Both the position numbers and the translations under genes were made by a program. The notes beneath the pieces were generated by a model. The model was not told where the DNA came from and searched no databases. It worked only from the letters and a program-made list of their open reading frames with translations. A stretch of DNA of 64,000 nt from Nematopogon swammerdamellus (lineage: Eukaryota; Arthropoda; Insecta; Lepidoptera; Adelidae): contig OX336355.1 of NCBI GenBank assembly GCA_946902875.1, positions 8,205,347-8,269,346 on the forward strand. Direction: 5' to 3'. Each line of letters starts with the position of its first letter. Positions within the stretch are counted from its first letter, which is position 1. Shown here piece by piece: positions 32,436 through 42,187 of this stretch.

Positions 32436-33669
32436 GATTTTTTCTTTATTTAGGTATGTATATCAAACGAAATATATATTTTCATGGTCTACTGTCACCA
32501 TTGATGGTTATTAAAACGGACCATTCATCTTCGATCATGGTGGCCAACACCATCCCGGTGGAGTCCCGACCGAAACGTAACTTTCTAATTATTTGTGTAG
32601 GTTACACAAGTTGCAAGTTAGTGCGACTATGTGTCGCACTAACTTGCATTTCTTGGACACAATGCCAATGACTGTTCGGCGGTCAGATCAGATCACCGAA
32701 CATGGCGAACATCGATTATTTTTATTTCTAGCTTTGGAACAATACTGTGTTCATTGATTGACCGATTTGCAACCGCCACGAACAAAGACGAGGTGTTAAA
32801 GAACAAGGCTTCTAGAATTAAGTAAGCTAGCTTACTTCAATGCTCTCTCCGTGCGACCTTAATGGAGGTTCACCTCTGCCCTGTTTGTCGCCCTGTAATT
32901 ATATTTTAATTATCATATTTATGGCGATTATTAATGACCCTTCCCAGCCGTCTTTCCCTCAAATCTCCATCAGCATGCAGAAGTACGTATAAGCGCGTTT
33001 AGTCCCAAAACCTCTCCGATAAATATTTATTAGGTTATTTTGCTCATGTGATATGAAATCCCTGGTGGATTTCCTCAATGTTCGGTGAACGCCCAAGTAC
33101 TCATATTTCATGTTCTTTCCGAATCATCCTGTATCGGTATAATGAGATGAGGATTTGTGCGGATAAACTAGATAATATTCTTGCGTTATTTGGTTCCTAT
33201 AACCTTTATCAGGCTTTCATACCACCCTTGGGGAATTTTCAGACCAGATGTGTGACAAAGTTCTTGACTTTGGATTAGACTTGACTGTACGGTATTAAGG
33301 TAAATTAAGGTGTTATGCTAAACATTCATAACAACCACTTCTTTCATACTATTTTTTATTCTTTTGGTATTCAATTCATACACTGCTCTTGAACTTGTCA
33401 AATTCTTGCATTCTGGTTGATTACATCTACGAAGAAGAGCCGATTAGAAACTTCTCCCGAGATGTTTTATATATCACAATTTACAGCAATTTAGATCAAA
33501 CACACGGTCTGATGAAGAGAAATATACAGAAAGTTTTCAAAAATACAAAATGTAGAACAAATTATTATTCTATAAGTATTTGCATAAAACTCGCCTATTT
33601 TAAACGTTGAAGCGAGTGATCAGAACGAAAACAATTATATAAATAAACTACTTGAAAGTAACGACTTAC
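32436..33669. other. Unique sequence with one perfect stem-loop
   Basis: Apart from the stem-loop at 32612, nothing is recognised. A minus-strand segment at 32828-32884 lies between TTACAG and GTAAGC, but its frame would meet a stop if joined in phase to the exon at 33670, so I do not call it. Confidence 0.3.
32612..32648. repeat. Perfect 16-bp stem-loop
   Basis: TGCAAGTTAGTGCGAC and its exact reverse complement are separated by TATGT. It is GC-balanced and isolated, not part of any element I recognise. Confidence 0.8.
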
Positions 33670-33890
33670 TTTGGAAGTTTGTAAGACGCTAACCAGTTCT
33701 TTATGAACCCTTTAGGGCTTGCCAAGTAATTAATCAAAGTGAGGCCGAGCTCGGGCCGAGCCTGAAACATCGTGTTCTCTGTTTGGAAGGTTTTAAGTTC
33801 ACTCTCACGAAACCTCCATTCGAGTGGGATTCGTCGACTTTGCTTAAAATAAACTAAAATAATTTGTAACCCTGTGACAACAATCGCCAT
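33670..33890 (-). CDS. Candidate first coding exon, unidentified protein
   Basis: An ATG at 33890 opens 73 codons plus 2 nt and ends exactly at a consensus donor (CCAAA/GTAAGT, with GT at 33669-33668). The N-terminus MAIVVTGLQIILVYF is hydrophobic (signal anchor or signal peptide), then KQSRRIPLEWRFRESELK, then TMFQARPELGLTLINYLASP and KGFIKNWLASYKLP. Composition is protein-like and no repeat covers it. A TATA box lies 62 bp upstream of the ATG. I do not recognise the family. The downstream exons were not found; the frame at 31512-31706 is on the same strand but cannot be joined directly in phase. Confidence 0.45.
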
Positions 33891-33951
33891 GATGAATGAG
33901 TTGTGCAAATTAAATGTGGTTTTAGATAATCTATTAAGAAAAACTCTATAC

Positions 33952-33958
33952 CTTTATA
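33952..33958 (-). promoter_or_regulatory. Possible TATA box
   Basis: The minus strand reads TATTTATAAAGG. TATAAAG lies about 62 bp upstream of the ATG at 33890, leaving room for a start site about 30 bp downstream and a short leader. Confidence 0.3.
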
Positions 33959-34532
33959 AATATAACTTTAAAAACGTGCTAGATTTAATGCTCATTGTAC
34001 GTAAAAGCACAGAATATTAAATAGGTACGTAAAAGTTTAAATTTGTATTATCATAAAAAACTAATTTATTGTGTAACATACAATTTCAAAATAGCCTAAC
34101 TAAAACACAATACTTTTAATAAACTAGAAAGCATATTATATGTATAAGCATTCTATATTGAAAATTAACATTATTTTCTCACAAATTCCTGAATTAACTT
34201 TATAATAAGGAATATAAGGATCGTCAGAACTGACGTCGAAGCACCAGGAGGGCATAAATTTAAAGTTCTATATTCTTGGTCCACAATTGTTTCAATACTG
34301 GTTCTTTCCGTTCCGCTCTTTCAGATTCCATTACGAGGTCGTTTAATAAAAGGCTTTGTTTTACTTGTAGGAGCAGTTAGGAGTTTTTATAGAATGAAGA
34401 TTTAAGTGGATACCTGGAGCCGAATTCAATATAAGGAAAGTCGAGAATCGAGCAGTTATTTCGTGTAAAATCAATACAGGGTTTTGCAGCAGTTAGCAAC
34501 ATTTGCATACTTTGAGAGCACATTCGTGGGAT
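33959..34532. other. AT-rich unique sequence
   Basis: This lies upstream of the candidate exon on the minus strand. No further element is recognised. Confidence 0.3.
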
Positions 34533-34700
34533 CAATGTCAGTCAGTCAGTCAGCGTGTATGCGTCTACTGTTGGCCATATGCCTCTTAAATTTTCCTCCA
34601 GTCCTCCCGGCCTTCAGCGGTACGGAACCACTGCTTTCCGCCGACGTACTCGATGTCGTCGTCCCACCTGGAGGGCGGTCTTCCCACATTTCGTTTACGA
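34533..34700 (-). mobile_element. RTE-like LINE, C-terminal end (D5)
   Basis: The minus strand encodes NVGRPPSRWDDDIEYVGGKQ and then WFRTAEGREDWRK. This is the clearest copy of the GRPP-x-RW-DD-I motif of RTE ORF ends here. A GTCAGTCAGTCAGTCAGCGT tail lies at 34538. Confidence 0.9.
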
Positions 34701-34866
34701 CCGACTATTACTAAGCCTACAACGTCTGTCTGTCGGCGGATACAACAACAAATAATTAAAAATAGAAAAGTAAACAATTAATAAGAATCGTTTTTTTTAC
34801 AAAAAAAAATTGTGGTGCGGATACCTCGGTGCGCGAGTCCAACTCGCACTTGGCCGGGCTTTTAGA
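34701..34866 (+). mobile_element. Family F fragment
   Basis: ACTATTACTAAGCCTACAAC, GTCTGTCTGTCGGCGGATAC, CAACAACAAATAATTA and GTGCGCGAGTCCAACTCGCA then CTTGGCCGGG form the 3' end of family F with an internal deletion. Confidence 0.7.
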
Positions 34867-35649
34867 CTCTATTTGACTACTTCCAGAACTAATGTTTTTT
34901 TATCGATGCAGGTGAATGCTTCTATGAAATAGCAATGTAATAACCACATAGGACAAAAACTTATAATTTGGCAATTCTTCATTCTGGGTATTTATTAAAA
35001 TTTTATTTATTTTTAATTTTTTTACTTATTTAACTGTCTAATTAATATAATTTTTTTTCATTTCTTGCGCTGCTTAATGATATATTTTGAATTTAAATTT
35101 TACTTTATAATGTTGAAAATTTAGAAAATTTGTCAGTTGCCATGGTTAGATTTCTAACATAATATTATTCTGCCTTTTAATGTGAACAAATTCAAGTAAG
35201 AGTATAAGGATGAAACTAATAAATACAAAATACATATACGATTTAGCATTGTTCCGGTGCCGCCTAGTGAATGAGCACACTCCACTGGAGGGTAAATTTA
35301 TTTCATTCTGAAATCGTTAATTTACCTTTGGGCATTCAGGGATGCTGTTTTTATTTGAAACAACATTTACTAGTGATTCTCGATTCGTTCTCGGTCTGTT
35401 GGTTTTGTTACTGCAACATATTTTCTTTGTGTGTTTTGGTTTTAGTGTGTGCTAAACTTTTTTAGGGTTGCAGTAGGCAAATTTATTGGTGCGTGAATTT
35501 GTTTACAGTTAACATAGAAAAGGACACAGGTTTCCGCAGTGTCTTATTTTACCGGAATGCCCTACGAAAGCAATACAATTATAACAGAACAGTGATGGGC
35601 GGCCGTAGTACAAATAAAATAGAAGTAAAGTACAAATCAGTCAAATCAA
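34867..35649. other. AT-rich unique sequence
   Basis: No feature is recognised. Confidence 0.3.
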
Positions 35650-36041
35650 GTCAGCCTCGGTAGCTCAGTGGTGCAGACAGTCAACTGTCGCTATTGAATG
35701 TTAAGCAACGCTGGGTGCGGTCAGTACGTGGATGGGTGACCGCTGACCGTTGGAGGCTGACCGAGGTTCGGATTCCTCGTAAAACTGTAGGTCCCTTCCC
35801 TCCTAATCTTACTTGGTGGTAGGGTTTAACCCACCCGGGTTGGTACCACCGCACTGAATGAAACGTCGGTCTAAACGGCTATGTAAATAGTTTGTGTTTT
35901 CCGACCAGTTCAGTGTAGCCGGCACGATCAAAGGGGGAAGCACTGACATGGCACCTAGTTCACCCGGTGTTATGGGCTGACATCACGGACGTTGTAGGTG
36001 ATGTAGCCAACTGTGTCAGTTTCCATAAAAAAAAAAACAAA
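35650..36041 (+). mobile_element. Full-length chimeric 5S-rRNA/tRNA SINE
   Basis: In order it has a tRNA A box (TAGCTCAGTGGT); a 5S rRNA segment with GTTAAGCAACGCTGGGTGCG then GTCAGTACGTGGATGGGTGA; a tRNA B box (GGTTCGGATTCC); the body (GTAGGTCCCTTCCCTCC, GGTGGTAGGG, GGTTGGTACCACCGCACTGA); GTAAATAGTTTGTGTTTTCC; GTGTAGCCGGCACGATC; GGCACCTAGTTCACCCGGTG; the type-1 tail; and poly(A). It is the best-preserved copy in the window. The layout fits what I recall of HaSE3-like chimeras, but here the 5S part lies between the two tRNA boxes. Confidence 0.92.
35660..35776 (+). promoter_or_regulatory. Composite internal Pol III promoter of the SINE
   Basis: A box TAGCTCAGTGGT at 35661-35672, the 5S internal-control-type segment at 35700-35742 (A-box part GTTAAGCAACG and C-box part GGATGGGTGACC) and B box GGTTCGGATTCC at 35765-35776. 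Type 1 and type 2 Pol III elements thus lie in one head. Confidence 0.7.
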
Positions 36042-36351
36042 TAAAAGACCTAAAATAATAAATCTATTTAAATTCTTTTCCGAATTTATATAACTAATTA
36101 CTATAATAAATCACTACAGGTGAAATTAAAGAAACAAAAGATATGAATTATATTGATATTCAATATTCACAACTATACTACGTTTCTTTCTTTGTGATAA
36201 TAATCAACTATATCGATTAAACTATAATAATTATATAGGTATAAAGGAGACAAAAATAAGACAAACTATAAACCAGTCAAGTCCAACTTTTAAACTACCT
36301 ATTTTAAACATCTTCAGTCGAAAATAGAAAAATACTGCTCTTATTAACCGA
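36042..36351. other. AT-rich unique sequence
   Basis: Nothing is recognised. Confidence 0.3.
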
Positions 36352-36580
36352 CTTCCAAAAAAGGAGGAGGTTCTCAATTCGTCTGTATGTTTTTTTTTAT
36401 TTTTTTTTTTATTTTTTATTTTTTTATTTTTTTGTATGTTTGTTACGCGATTTCTCCGTCAATTGAGGGCCGATTTAGAAAATTCTTTTTTTGTTAGTTA
36501 GGTCATACTTCCGAGGTGGTCCCATTTCAATTTTATCGAAATTGGTTGAGTGGTTTTCGTAAAATCAGCATAATACTATA
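36352..36580 (+). mobile_element. Family K fragment (5' part)
   Basis: It has AACCGACTTCCAAAAAAGGA, GGAGGTTCTCAATTCGTCTG, a T-rich expansion (36390-36433), GTTTGTTACGCGATTTCTCC, GTCAATTGAGGGCCGATTTA, GGTGGTCCCATTTCAATTTT. It matches 61175-61527 (minus). Confidence 0.75.
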
Positions 36581-36720
36581 GTGTGTGGTTACCTTCAGCA
36601 AAACTTGTGATGTGGTCGTATTCGGCAATTTTCAGTTTGATAAATTAGTATGGTGTGTGGTTACCTTCAGCAAAACATTTGTGATGTGGACTTATTCAGC
36701 AATTTGCAGTCTGACACATA
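36581..36720. repeat. Two-copy tandem repeat, ~73-bp unit
   Basis: TGTGTGGTTACCTTCAGCAA, GTGATGTGG and GCAATTTTCAGT occur twice, at about 36581 and 36654, with a few mismatches. Confidence 0.85.
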
Positions 36721-37159
36721 TGGCGAATAATTCTGTACCACTTCAATCGATTTCGATTATTCGATTTCGATTATTCTTTTTTATGTAATATTACTAAAAA
36801 GAATGAAATAAAAACTGTTTTAAAAAATATTAAACCGATTTCCAAAAAACAAAAACAAAAAAACTAAAAAGTATTAAATACCTAATATTTTGAAATTTTC
36901 TCTGTCCTGTTGAAATACATGAATCGATATACTAGTGATACATATTCGGACCCTTGTTTCATGAATATTCTAAATTTGAAATTTTTTTATCTTTTCCGAC
37001 CGGCGTTTAATTTATTATGGTACCTGGCCAGTACCTACTGTACCGAGTACCATCGAGCTGGTTTGATGATGGAGACAGAAGGTGGCCATAGGAACTCCTA
37101 AACTACACATGATAAACCCATCGTGTTTGGGCTCGTTGCATTTGTCTTCACGAGAAATT
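36721..37159. other. AT-rich unique sequence
   Basis: AACCGATTTCCAAAAAACAA near 36833 suggests another family K start. Otherwise nothing is recognised. Confidence 0.3.
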
Positions 37160-37290
37160 TACTTTAGACCTAAAAGATTCTCAATTCGACGGTATGTTTT
37201 CTTTTTTTGGATGTTTGTTACGCGATTACTCCGTCAATTGTGGGCCGATTTTGAAAATTCTTTTTTTTTTTATTTGAAAGGGGATAACCC
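37160..37290 (+). mobile_element. Family K fragment
   Basis: TTCTCAATTCGACGGTATG, GTTACGCGATTACTCCGTCA, TTGTGGGCCGATTTTGAAAA. Same part of K as at 36352. Confidence 0.65.
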
Positions 37291-37439
37291 TGAGGTTTTT
37301 GAAGTGAAAACTTCTTTAGCGGCTCTTGGCACTTTTTTAGGTGGGTAAAAATGTATAACTCGCGACATCGCGTCAGCGTCATTTTTAAAATGAAACCTTA
37401 AGTCATTGCGTTAAGGGTTAAGTTAGAGTGGCACGGGAT

Positions 37440-37665
37440 CTGCCGGCACTCCCGGAGTGCAACTGTTAAGTAGGGTTCCGTAACACGTTTATGTCTGTCC
37501 ATTCTACTAAGTTCTGCAAAATGAATGTAGGGTTCCGTAACATATGCATGTCTATCCGTTCTACTAAATTTTACAATTTTCAACCAAGGTCCTCCGACGG
37601 TTATTTTATAATAAAAGTAGGCTTCCGTAACACGTTTATGTCTGTCCATTCTACTAAGTTCTGCA
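37440..37665. repeat. Degenerate tandem units starting GGGTTCCGTAACA
   Basis: Three units share GTAGGGTTCCGTAACA, GTCTGTCCATTCTACTAAG and TTCTGCAA, at about 37471, 37538 and 37618, with fillers of differing length. The start resembles family F (GGGTTCCGTA ... TCTGTCC). Confidence 0.7.
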
Positions 37666-38010
37666 ACATCACCTACAACGTCTGTGATGTCAGCCCATAA
37701 CACCAGTGCCATGTCAGTGCTTCCCCCTTTGATCGTGCTGACTACACTGAACTGGTCGGAAAACACAAACTATTTACATAGCCGTTTCGACCGACGTTTA
37801 ATTCAGTGCGGTGGTACCAACCCGGGAAGGTTAAACCCTACCACCAAGTAAAATTACGAGGGAAGGGACTTACAGTTTTACGAGGAATCCGAACCTTGGT
37901 CAGCCTCCAACGGTCAGCGGTCACCCATCTAAGTACTGACCGCACCCAGCGTTGCTTAAAATTCAATAGCGACAGTTGACTGTCTGCACCACTGAGCTAT
38001 CGAAGCTGAC
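37666..38010 (-). mobile_element. Chimeric 5S/tRNA SINE, nearly full-length
   Basis: On the minus strand: GTCAGCTTCGATAGCTCAGT, the 5S segment TTAAGCAACGCTGGGTGCGG then TCAGTACTTAGATGGGTGAC, a B box, the body and most of the type-1 tail. The final ~35 nt and poly(A) are missing. It is inserted beside or within family K. Confidence 0.92.
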
Positions 38011-38557
38011 GTGGTCCTATTTTAATTGGGTCAAGATCGGATTGGAAAGCGAGGCGGAATCGCGAGGCCGAAGGCCGAGCGATTCCGCCGAGTACATTAA
38101 TAGCAAAAAATTACTAAAAAAAACTGTGAAATAAAAAAAAAGTTTTAAAAAACATAAAACCGACTTCCTAAAAAAAGTAAAACTAAAAAACTATTTAAAA
38201 TAAAAATATAAAAACCGCCTTCAAAAATATATGAAATAAAAACCTAAAAAAAAAAACGAACCCTAGAGTTGAAGGCGGTGCTAAAGCAAGCAAAAATGAT
38301 GCATGAAAGAAAACATGAGTGGATGATAATATCCTTTGTGATTTGTAAAGCAAGCAAAAATGATGCATGAAAGAAAACATGAGTGGATGATATCCTTTGT
38401 GATTTGTGTAGCCTTCTTTAGCACCGCCTTCAACTCTAGGGTTGGTTTTTTTTTTTAGGTTTTTATTTCATATATTTTTGAAGGCGGTTTTTATATTTTT
38501 ATTTTAAATAGTTTTTTAGTTTTACTTTTTTTAGGAAGTCGGTTTTATGTTTTTTTT
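38011..38557. mobile_element. Family K 3' part with ~135-bp fold-back and inner tandem repeat
   Basis: GTGGTCCTATTTTAATTGGG and GGCGGAATCGCGAGGCCGAA open K. The left arm (38146-38286) and right arm (38415-38557) are near-perfect inverted copies containing ACCGCCTTCAAAAATATATG and GAAGGCGGTGCTAAAG. Between them a unit AAAGCAAGCAAAAATGATGC ... GGATGATA ... CCTTTGTGATTTG is repeated twice (38283 and 38347). The K copy at 61175 has only one such arm. Confidence 0.9.
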
Positions 38558-39032
38558 CTTGTAAATTGCGGCGTCAAAAATGCCGTGTCCGACTGTTTAA
38601 TTATCAGCACTGCATAATTAAAAGGGCGTTCGGATGACTCGAAAGTACGAGGAAGAGAATTATTTACTGCTTGCGGCGGCGAGCTCGTAGAAATTAGTAG
38701 AACACTTTTTATGCCGCCATTACTGGCGCGGATCATAAATTACCTTTTTTTAATTCAATTTAACAACATGAAAATCAGGGCTTTTTATTGCTTAGGTTTA
38801 CTCTGCGAATAATATTTATTTTTATACGACATTTTGTGGTCCAATGTCGTAATGCCTGCGAGGTATGTGGCCGGAGCTGGCCGATTTGTGGCCGACCAAA
38901 CGTGATAGCTTTACATTCGTGACCGAAGAAAGTTGACGTAAAACTCATGTGGCCTGTTTTAATTAAAACACAAAATTTGTTTGGTGCAATAAAGTATTTT
39001 CTATCTATTTTTATTTAATTTTTTTTTTATTG
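38558..39032. other. Unique sequence
   Basis: GTGCAATAAAGTATTTTCTATCTA at 38985-39008 looks like a LINE 3' terminus with a CTAT tail. The rest is not recognised. Confidence 0.35.
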
Positions 39033-39410
39033 ACAGCGCGACATATGCCGCCGAGCCACCCATAAGGTGTCTAACGACGCCCATGGACATTCGGTCGTAT
39101 GCGGGGGTTGCGAACGCCATGCCGGCCTGACAGGTGCCCATTCAAGCCCCTCTCGAAGGACCCGAGACAGTACTTGGGGGGAAATATATGGGCAGGGAGA
39201 GCGTTCCAGAATTTACCGGTTCTGTAGAGGAAAGATCTGCAGAATCGATTGTTACGCATCCGCGGTATGTCCAGCGTGTAGGGATGCAATTGCCCAGTGC
39301 GTGTGGTGCGAAGGTGGAAAGGGGAAGGCGGGATCGCATTAAACAGCTCCTCCGAGCACTCCCCATGGAATAAGCGATAGAACACACTTAGGGAGCCGAC
39401 ATCCCTACGG
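39033..39410 (-). mobile_element. CR1/Jockey-like LINE C-terminal end, family G
   Basis: A 104-codon open minus frame has FYRLFHGECSEELFNAIPPS, then RTTRTGQLHPYTLDIPRMR, then YRTGKFWNALPAHIFPPKY and SFERGLNGHLSGRHG, ending HGRR stop. It is intact over this length. After the stop lies CACCTTATGGGTGGCTCGGC and an A-rich end (T-run at 39018-39029). Confidence 0.92.
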
Positions 39411-39791
39411 ATCTATCTAATATTTGCCTGCATGACAATTGAATAGAAATCAATCTGCTTACATGCCCGAGCTTTTAGTACAAATCTCTAAAGAATTATT
39501 ACATTTATTGCTGCCCTCAATTATTGCTTATTCCGCGAATCAGTTCGCAATTCAGGTGCCCGACTCAAACGGGGACGTCAAATGCCCGTCGCCTAAAGGT
39601 CGTCTAAAATAATGTGGGGGTGTGGGGGAGGCTTGATTGCTCAAAGGGATGAAAATAAACAGCCAGAAGGGCCGTCATGTGCGAGGTGGTGAAAGAAATC
39701 GTTTGTACGGCTGTGACTTATATTCAACTCTACAGTACCTTAATATACAAGATAAATAATAAAATTTTCATCTTTCTTATTTTCTTCTTCG
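39411..39791. other. Unique sequence
   Basis: No gene or repeat is recognised. Confidence 0.3.
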
Positions 39792-40280
39792 TGTATATGT
39801 CGTAGGAATCTTGTAATATCCGTCAACTTACAAGTAGGTATCCTAGAAAACTTGCAAACGTTCGGAAATTTGTCAAACAGTTTTTGCATTCACATGTTTC
39901 ATAAGAGATTTCAGGAAACTTGTAAAGTTTACTGACCCGCCTCAGTATAATTTGTAAGAGGGGATCATTTCTCACATCTTGCCGTGTTCAAAACACGGAA
40001 ATATGTGAGATGACTCGAAACGAAACGTAACAAAAACAACATGCGCCGCCTCAACATTAGGTTAGGGTTAATATTTTTTTTAAACCACCAAAACATTCAC
40101 TCTCATCTCCTCTTACAAATATACTGAGGCGGGTCAGTAAACTTACAAGTTTCCTGAAATCTCTTAGGAAACATGTGAATACAAAAGCTGTTTGACAAAT
40201 TTGCGGACGTTTGCAAGTTTTCTAGGATACTTTAGGATACAATAGTTTACGGATATTACAACATTCCTGCGACATATACA
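39792..40280. mobile_element. Fold-back element with ~180-bp inverted ends
   Basis: The left (39792-39972) and right (40090-40280) arms are inverted copies with scattered changes. Shared blocks are TGTATATGTCG, GGAAT-TTGTAATATCCGT, TATCCTAGAAAACTTGCAAA, TTTGTCAAACAG, GAGATTTCAGGAAACTTGTAA, TTTACTGACCCGCCTCAGTA. A separate hairpin CTCACAT-TTGCCGTGTT/AACACGG-ATGTGAG sits at about 39973-40012. No coding capacity. Confidence 0.9.
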
Positions 40281-40343
40281 ATGGATGTTGTGTTGTGGAT
40301 GTTGTAGGTGATGTAGCCAACCTTGTCAGTTACCATAAAAAAA
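40281..40343 (+). mobile_element. SINE type-1 tail fragment
   Basis: GGATGTTGTAGGTGATGTAG, CCAACCTTGTCAGTTACCAT and an A-run directly follow the fold-back element. A small GTTGTGTTGTGGATG duplication lies at its start. Confidence 0.75.
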
Positions 40344-40584
40344 GCAATGTATAAAAACAATGTCATTTCTGGTTATATATTTTCACGTGGAAAGGTCTTT
40401 ATTTGGGGGCGGCTCTGGGGCGATCACACTCGGTCCGTAAATTGAGTTTTATCGGAGAGTTGAGGAGGCCCTGCGGCTCCTTCGCCGTCGCCCCTTATCT
40501 TTAGGTAAGTATGGAAATATTGGGGGCGGCGCGGCATGACGCTTGCCAGACTCGATAGGTAGGCCTTCGCTCCGTATCTTATAC
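40344..40584. other. Unique, partly GC-rich sequence
   Basis: 40390-40500 is GC-rich. A frame IEFYRRVEEALRLLRRRPLS ends at a TTTAG/GTAAGTAT donor-like site at 40505. It is not a known repeat and might be the end of an exon, but no start or acceptor was identified. Confidence 0.25.
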
Positions 40585-40640
40585 AAGCTTTTGCCCGCGG
40601 CTTCGCACGCATAGCCTATGCCCATCCTGAAGGTCCATTC
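40585..40640 (-). mobile_element. Helitron-like 3' end
   Basis: CAAGCTTTTGCCCGCGGCTT then CGCACGCATAGCC: the CCCGCGGCTTCG terminus with CAAG in place of CTAG. The rest of the element is not delimited. Confidence 0.5.
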
Positions 40641-40841
40641 TAAATATTGGTCAAAGAATATTTGAAATCAGATGAGTATTATCCGCAGAGGAAATCGGAG
40701 ATTACCTCCTACATTCATCCAAACTTACAAGCATTACGCCCTTTCATTATTTATTGCATTTCTTCTCTTCTTTACGGACAGCACGGACGTAACATAACTG
40801 AGTTCGAAATAATTGTTAGGTAGTCTAGACAAATACGTTAA

Positions 40842-40998
40842 GCTATGTAAATAGTTTGTGTTTTCCGTCCAGTTCAGTGTAGCCGACACGACCGAAGGGA
40901 AGCACTGACATGGCACCTAGTTCACCCGGTGTTATGGGCTGACATCACGGATGTTGTAGGTGATGTAGCCAATCGTGTCAGTTTCCATAAAAAAAAAC
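40842..40998 (+). mobile_element. Chimeric SINE, 5'-truncated
   Basis: GCTATGTAAATAGTTTGTGT, GTGTAGCCGACACGACCGAA, GGCACCTAGTTCACCCGGTG, GACATCACGGATGTTGTAGG, CAGTTTCCATAAAAAAAA. It is a clean match to the 35650 copy. Confidence 0.92.
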
Positions 40999-41362
40999 TA
41001 AATAATTCTTAAGGAAAATACTTTCTCTCTAATATTCTGAAGTTTCAAGGACCTGACGGAGGTACTGGCGCAGGTAATTCCCAAATATTTCCAGTAACTG
41101 GCAGATGATTCGAATGAAATTATATAGACAAATAAATCACATAATATTTATATGAGGAATGTAATCACTGATGTAAAATGGATGAACTGTTATCAGAAAG
41201 CTGTGTAAAATAACAATACGTCTTATAGTTATAGCACGCAACTTCGCTCGCGACATTATTAGAATTAAAAAACGCGTCAGTCGATTAAATTTCTCGTCGA
41301 CGAAAGTTTCACCGCCTTGACTCTATGTTGATTTGTAATCGCTACTGTAGTTTGGACCACAA
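40999..41362. other. Unique sequence
   Basis: GCACGCAACTTCGCTCGCGA near 41225 resembles the inner part of a Helitron-like end. Nothing else is recognised. Confidence 0.3.
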
Positions 41363-41483
41363 CATCAAGTACGTCGGCGGAAAGCAGTGGTTCCGTACCG
41401 CTGAAGGCCGGGAGGACTGGAGGAAAATTTGGGAGGCGTATGTCCAGCAGTGAACGCTTACACGCTGACTAACTGGCTGTAAT
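41363..41483 (+). mobile_element. RTE-like LINE 3' end (D6)
   Basis: CATCAAGTACGTCGGCGGAA, GCAGTGGTTCCGTACCGCTG, AGGCCGGGAGGACTGGAGGA, GTCCAGCAGTGAACGCTTAC and CGCTGACTAACTGGC. It is close to the family consensus. Confidence 0.9.
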
Positions 41484-42187
41484 AGCAGGTACCGTAATGT
41501 ATTATTTTCAATTTATTTACTGTCTATTCAACATTGTGTCGGTATGTTTCACGGGCAGGACCATGATCAGATGATTTATTTATTTTACATTTCGTTGCGT
41601 AAAAGTAAAATATTTACTTGAGCACTTCACTTGTATTCAACGAAATGTGAAAAATCCAATGATCGAACCTCAGGACAGCGTTATCACCGCGAAAACCTTA
41701 AATTGCAAAATCTGTTATAAATAAAAAGCGACGCAAAACTAAATTTAAAACCATTCGTTGTTGGTACCAGTTCGGAAGTCTCGTCGCTGCCATATTTTCA
41801 CAAGATCTTTCCGAACAATGAAAGTTACGTCGCAAGGGTTTATTTTTGGAGATGATATTTCCATAAATATAATTTCAGCTCAACTGTGTGATTCCTTTTA
41901 AATACTCAAGCATCCTGTTTCTCTTAGCGCTGTTTAGTTAGTTGTCATCAGTAAAATCTGAAACACTTTGTGAAAATTGTCTGATAAAAAAAGAAGAAAA
42001 AAATAAAACGGTCTGGATTTAGTCTAGCGCCACGTCTCGATAGCGTTTCGATCGAGGTGGCTTGTAAATCTGTTGCACTGATAACACTATCCTATCTGCG
42101 CATCCATTTTGAAAATATCGCAAGTCTTGAGGAAATTCTAATTTACATTTTTAGGGTTACGTGGGCAAACTATGACGCGAATGTTTT
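41484..42187. other. Unique sequence
   Basis: No feature is recognised. Confidence 0.3.

Noticed and set aside
32828..32884. 57-nt minus-strand exon between TTACAG and GTAAGC
   Set aside because: Joined in phase to the exon at 33670-33890 it gives a stop after ten codons; good splice-like hexamers are expected by chance about 30 times in 64 kb.
35700..35743. 5S rRNA gene
   Set aside because: Only about 43 nt of 5S are present, flanked by tRNA-like boxes; the first half of the 5S molecule is missing.
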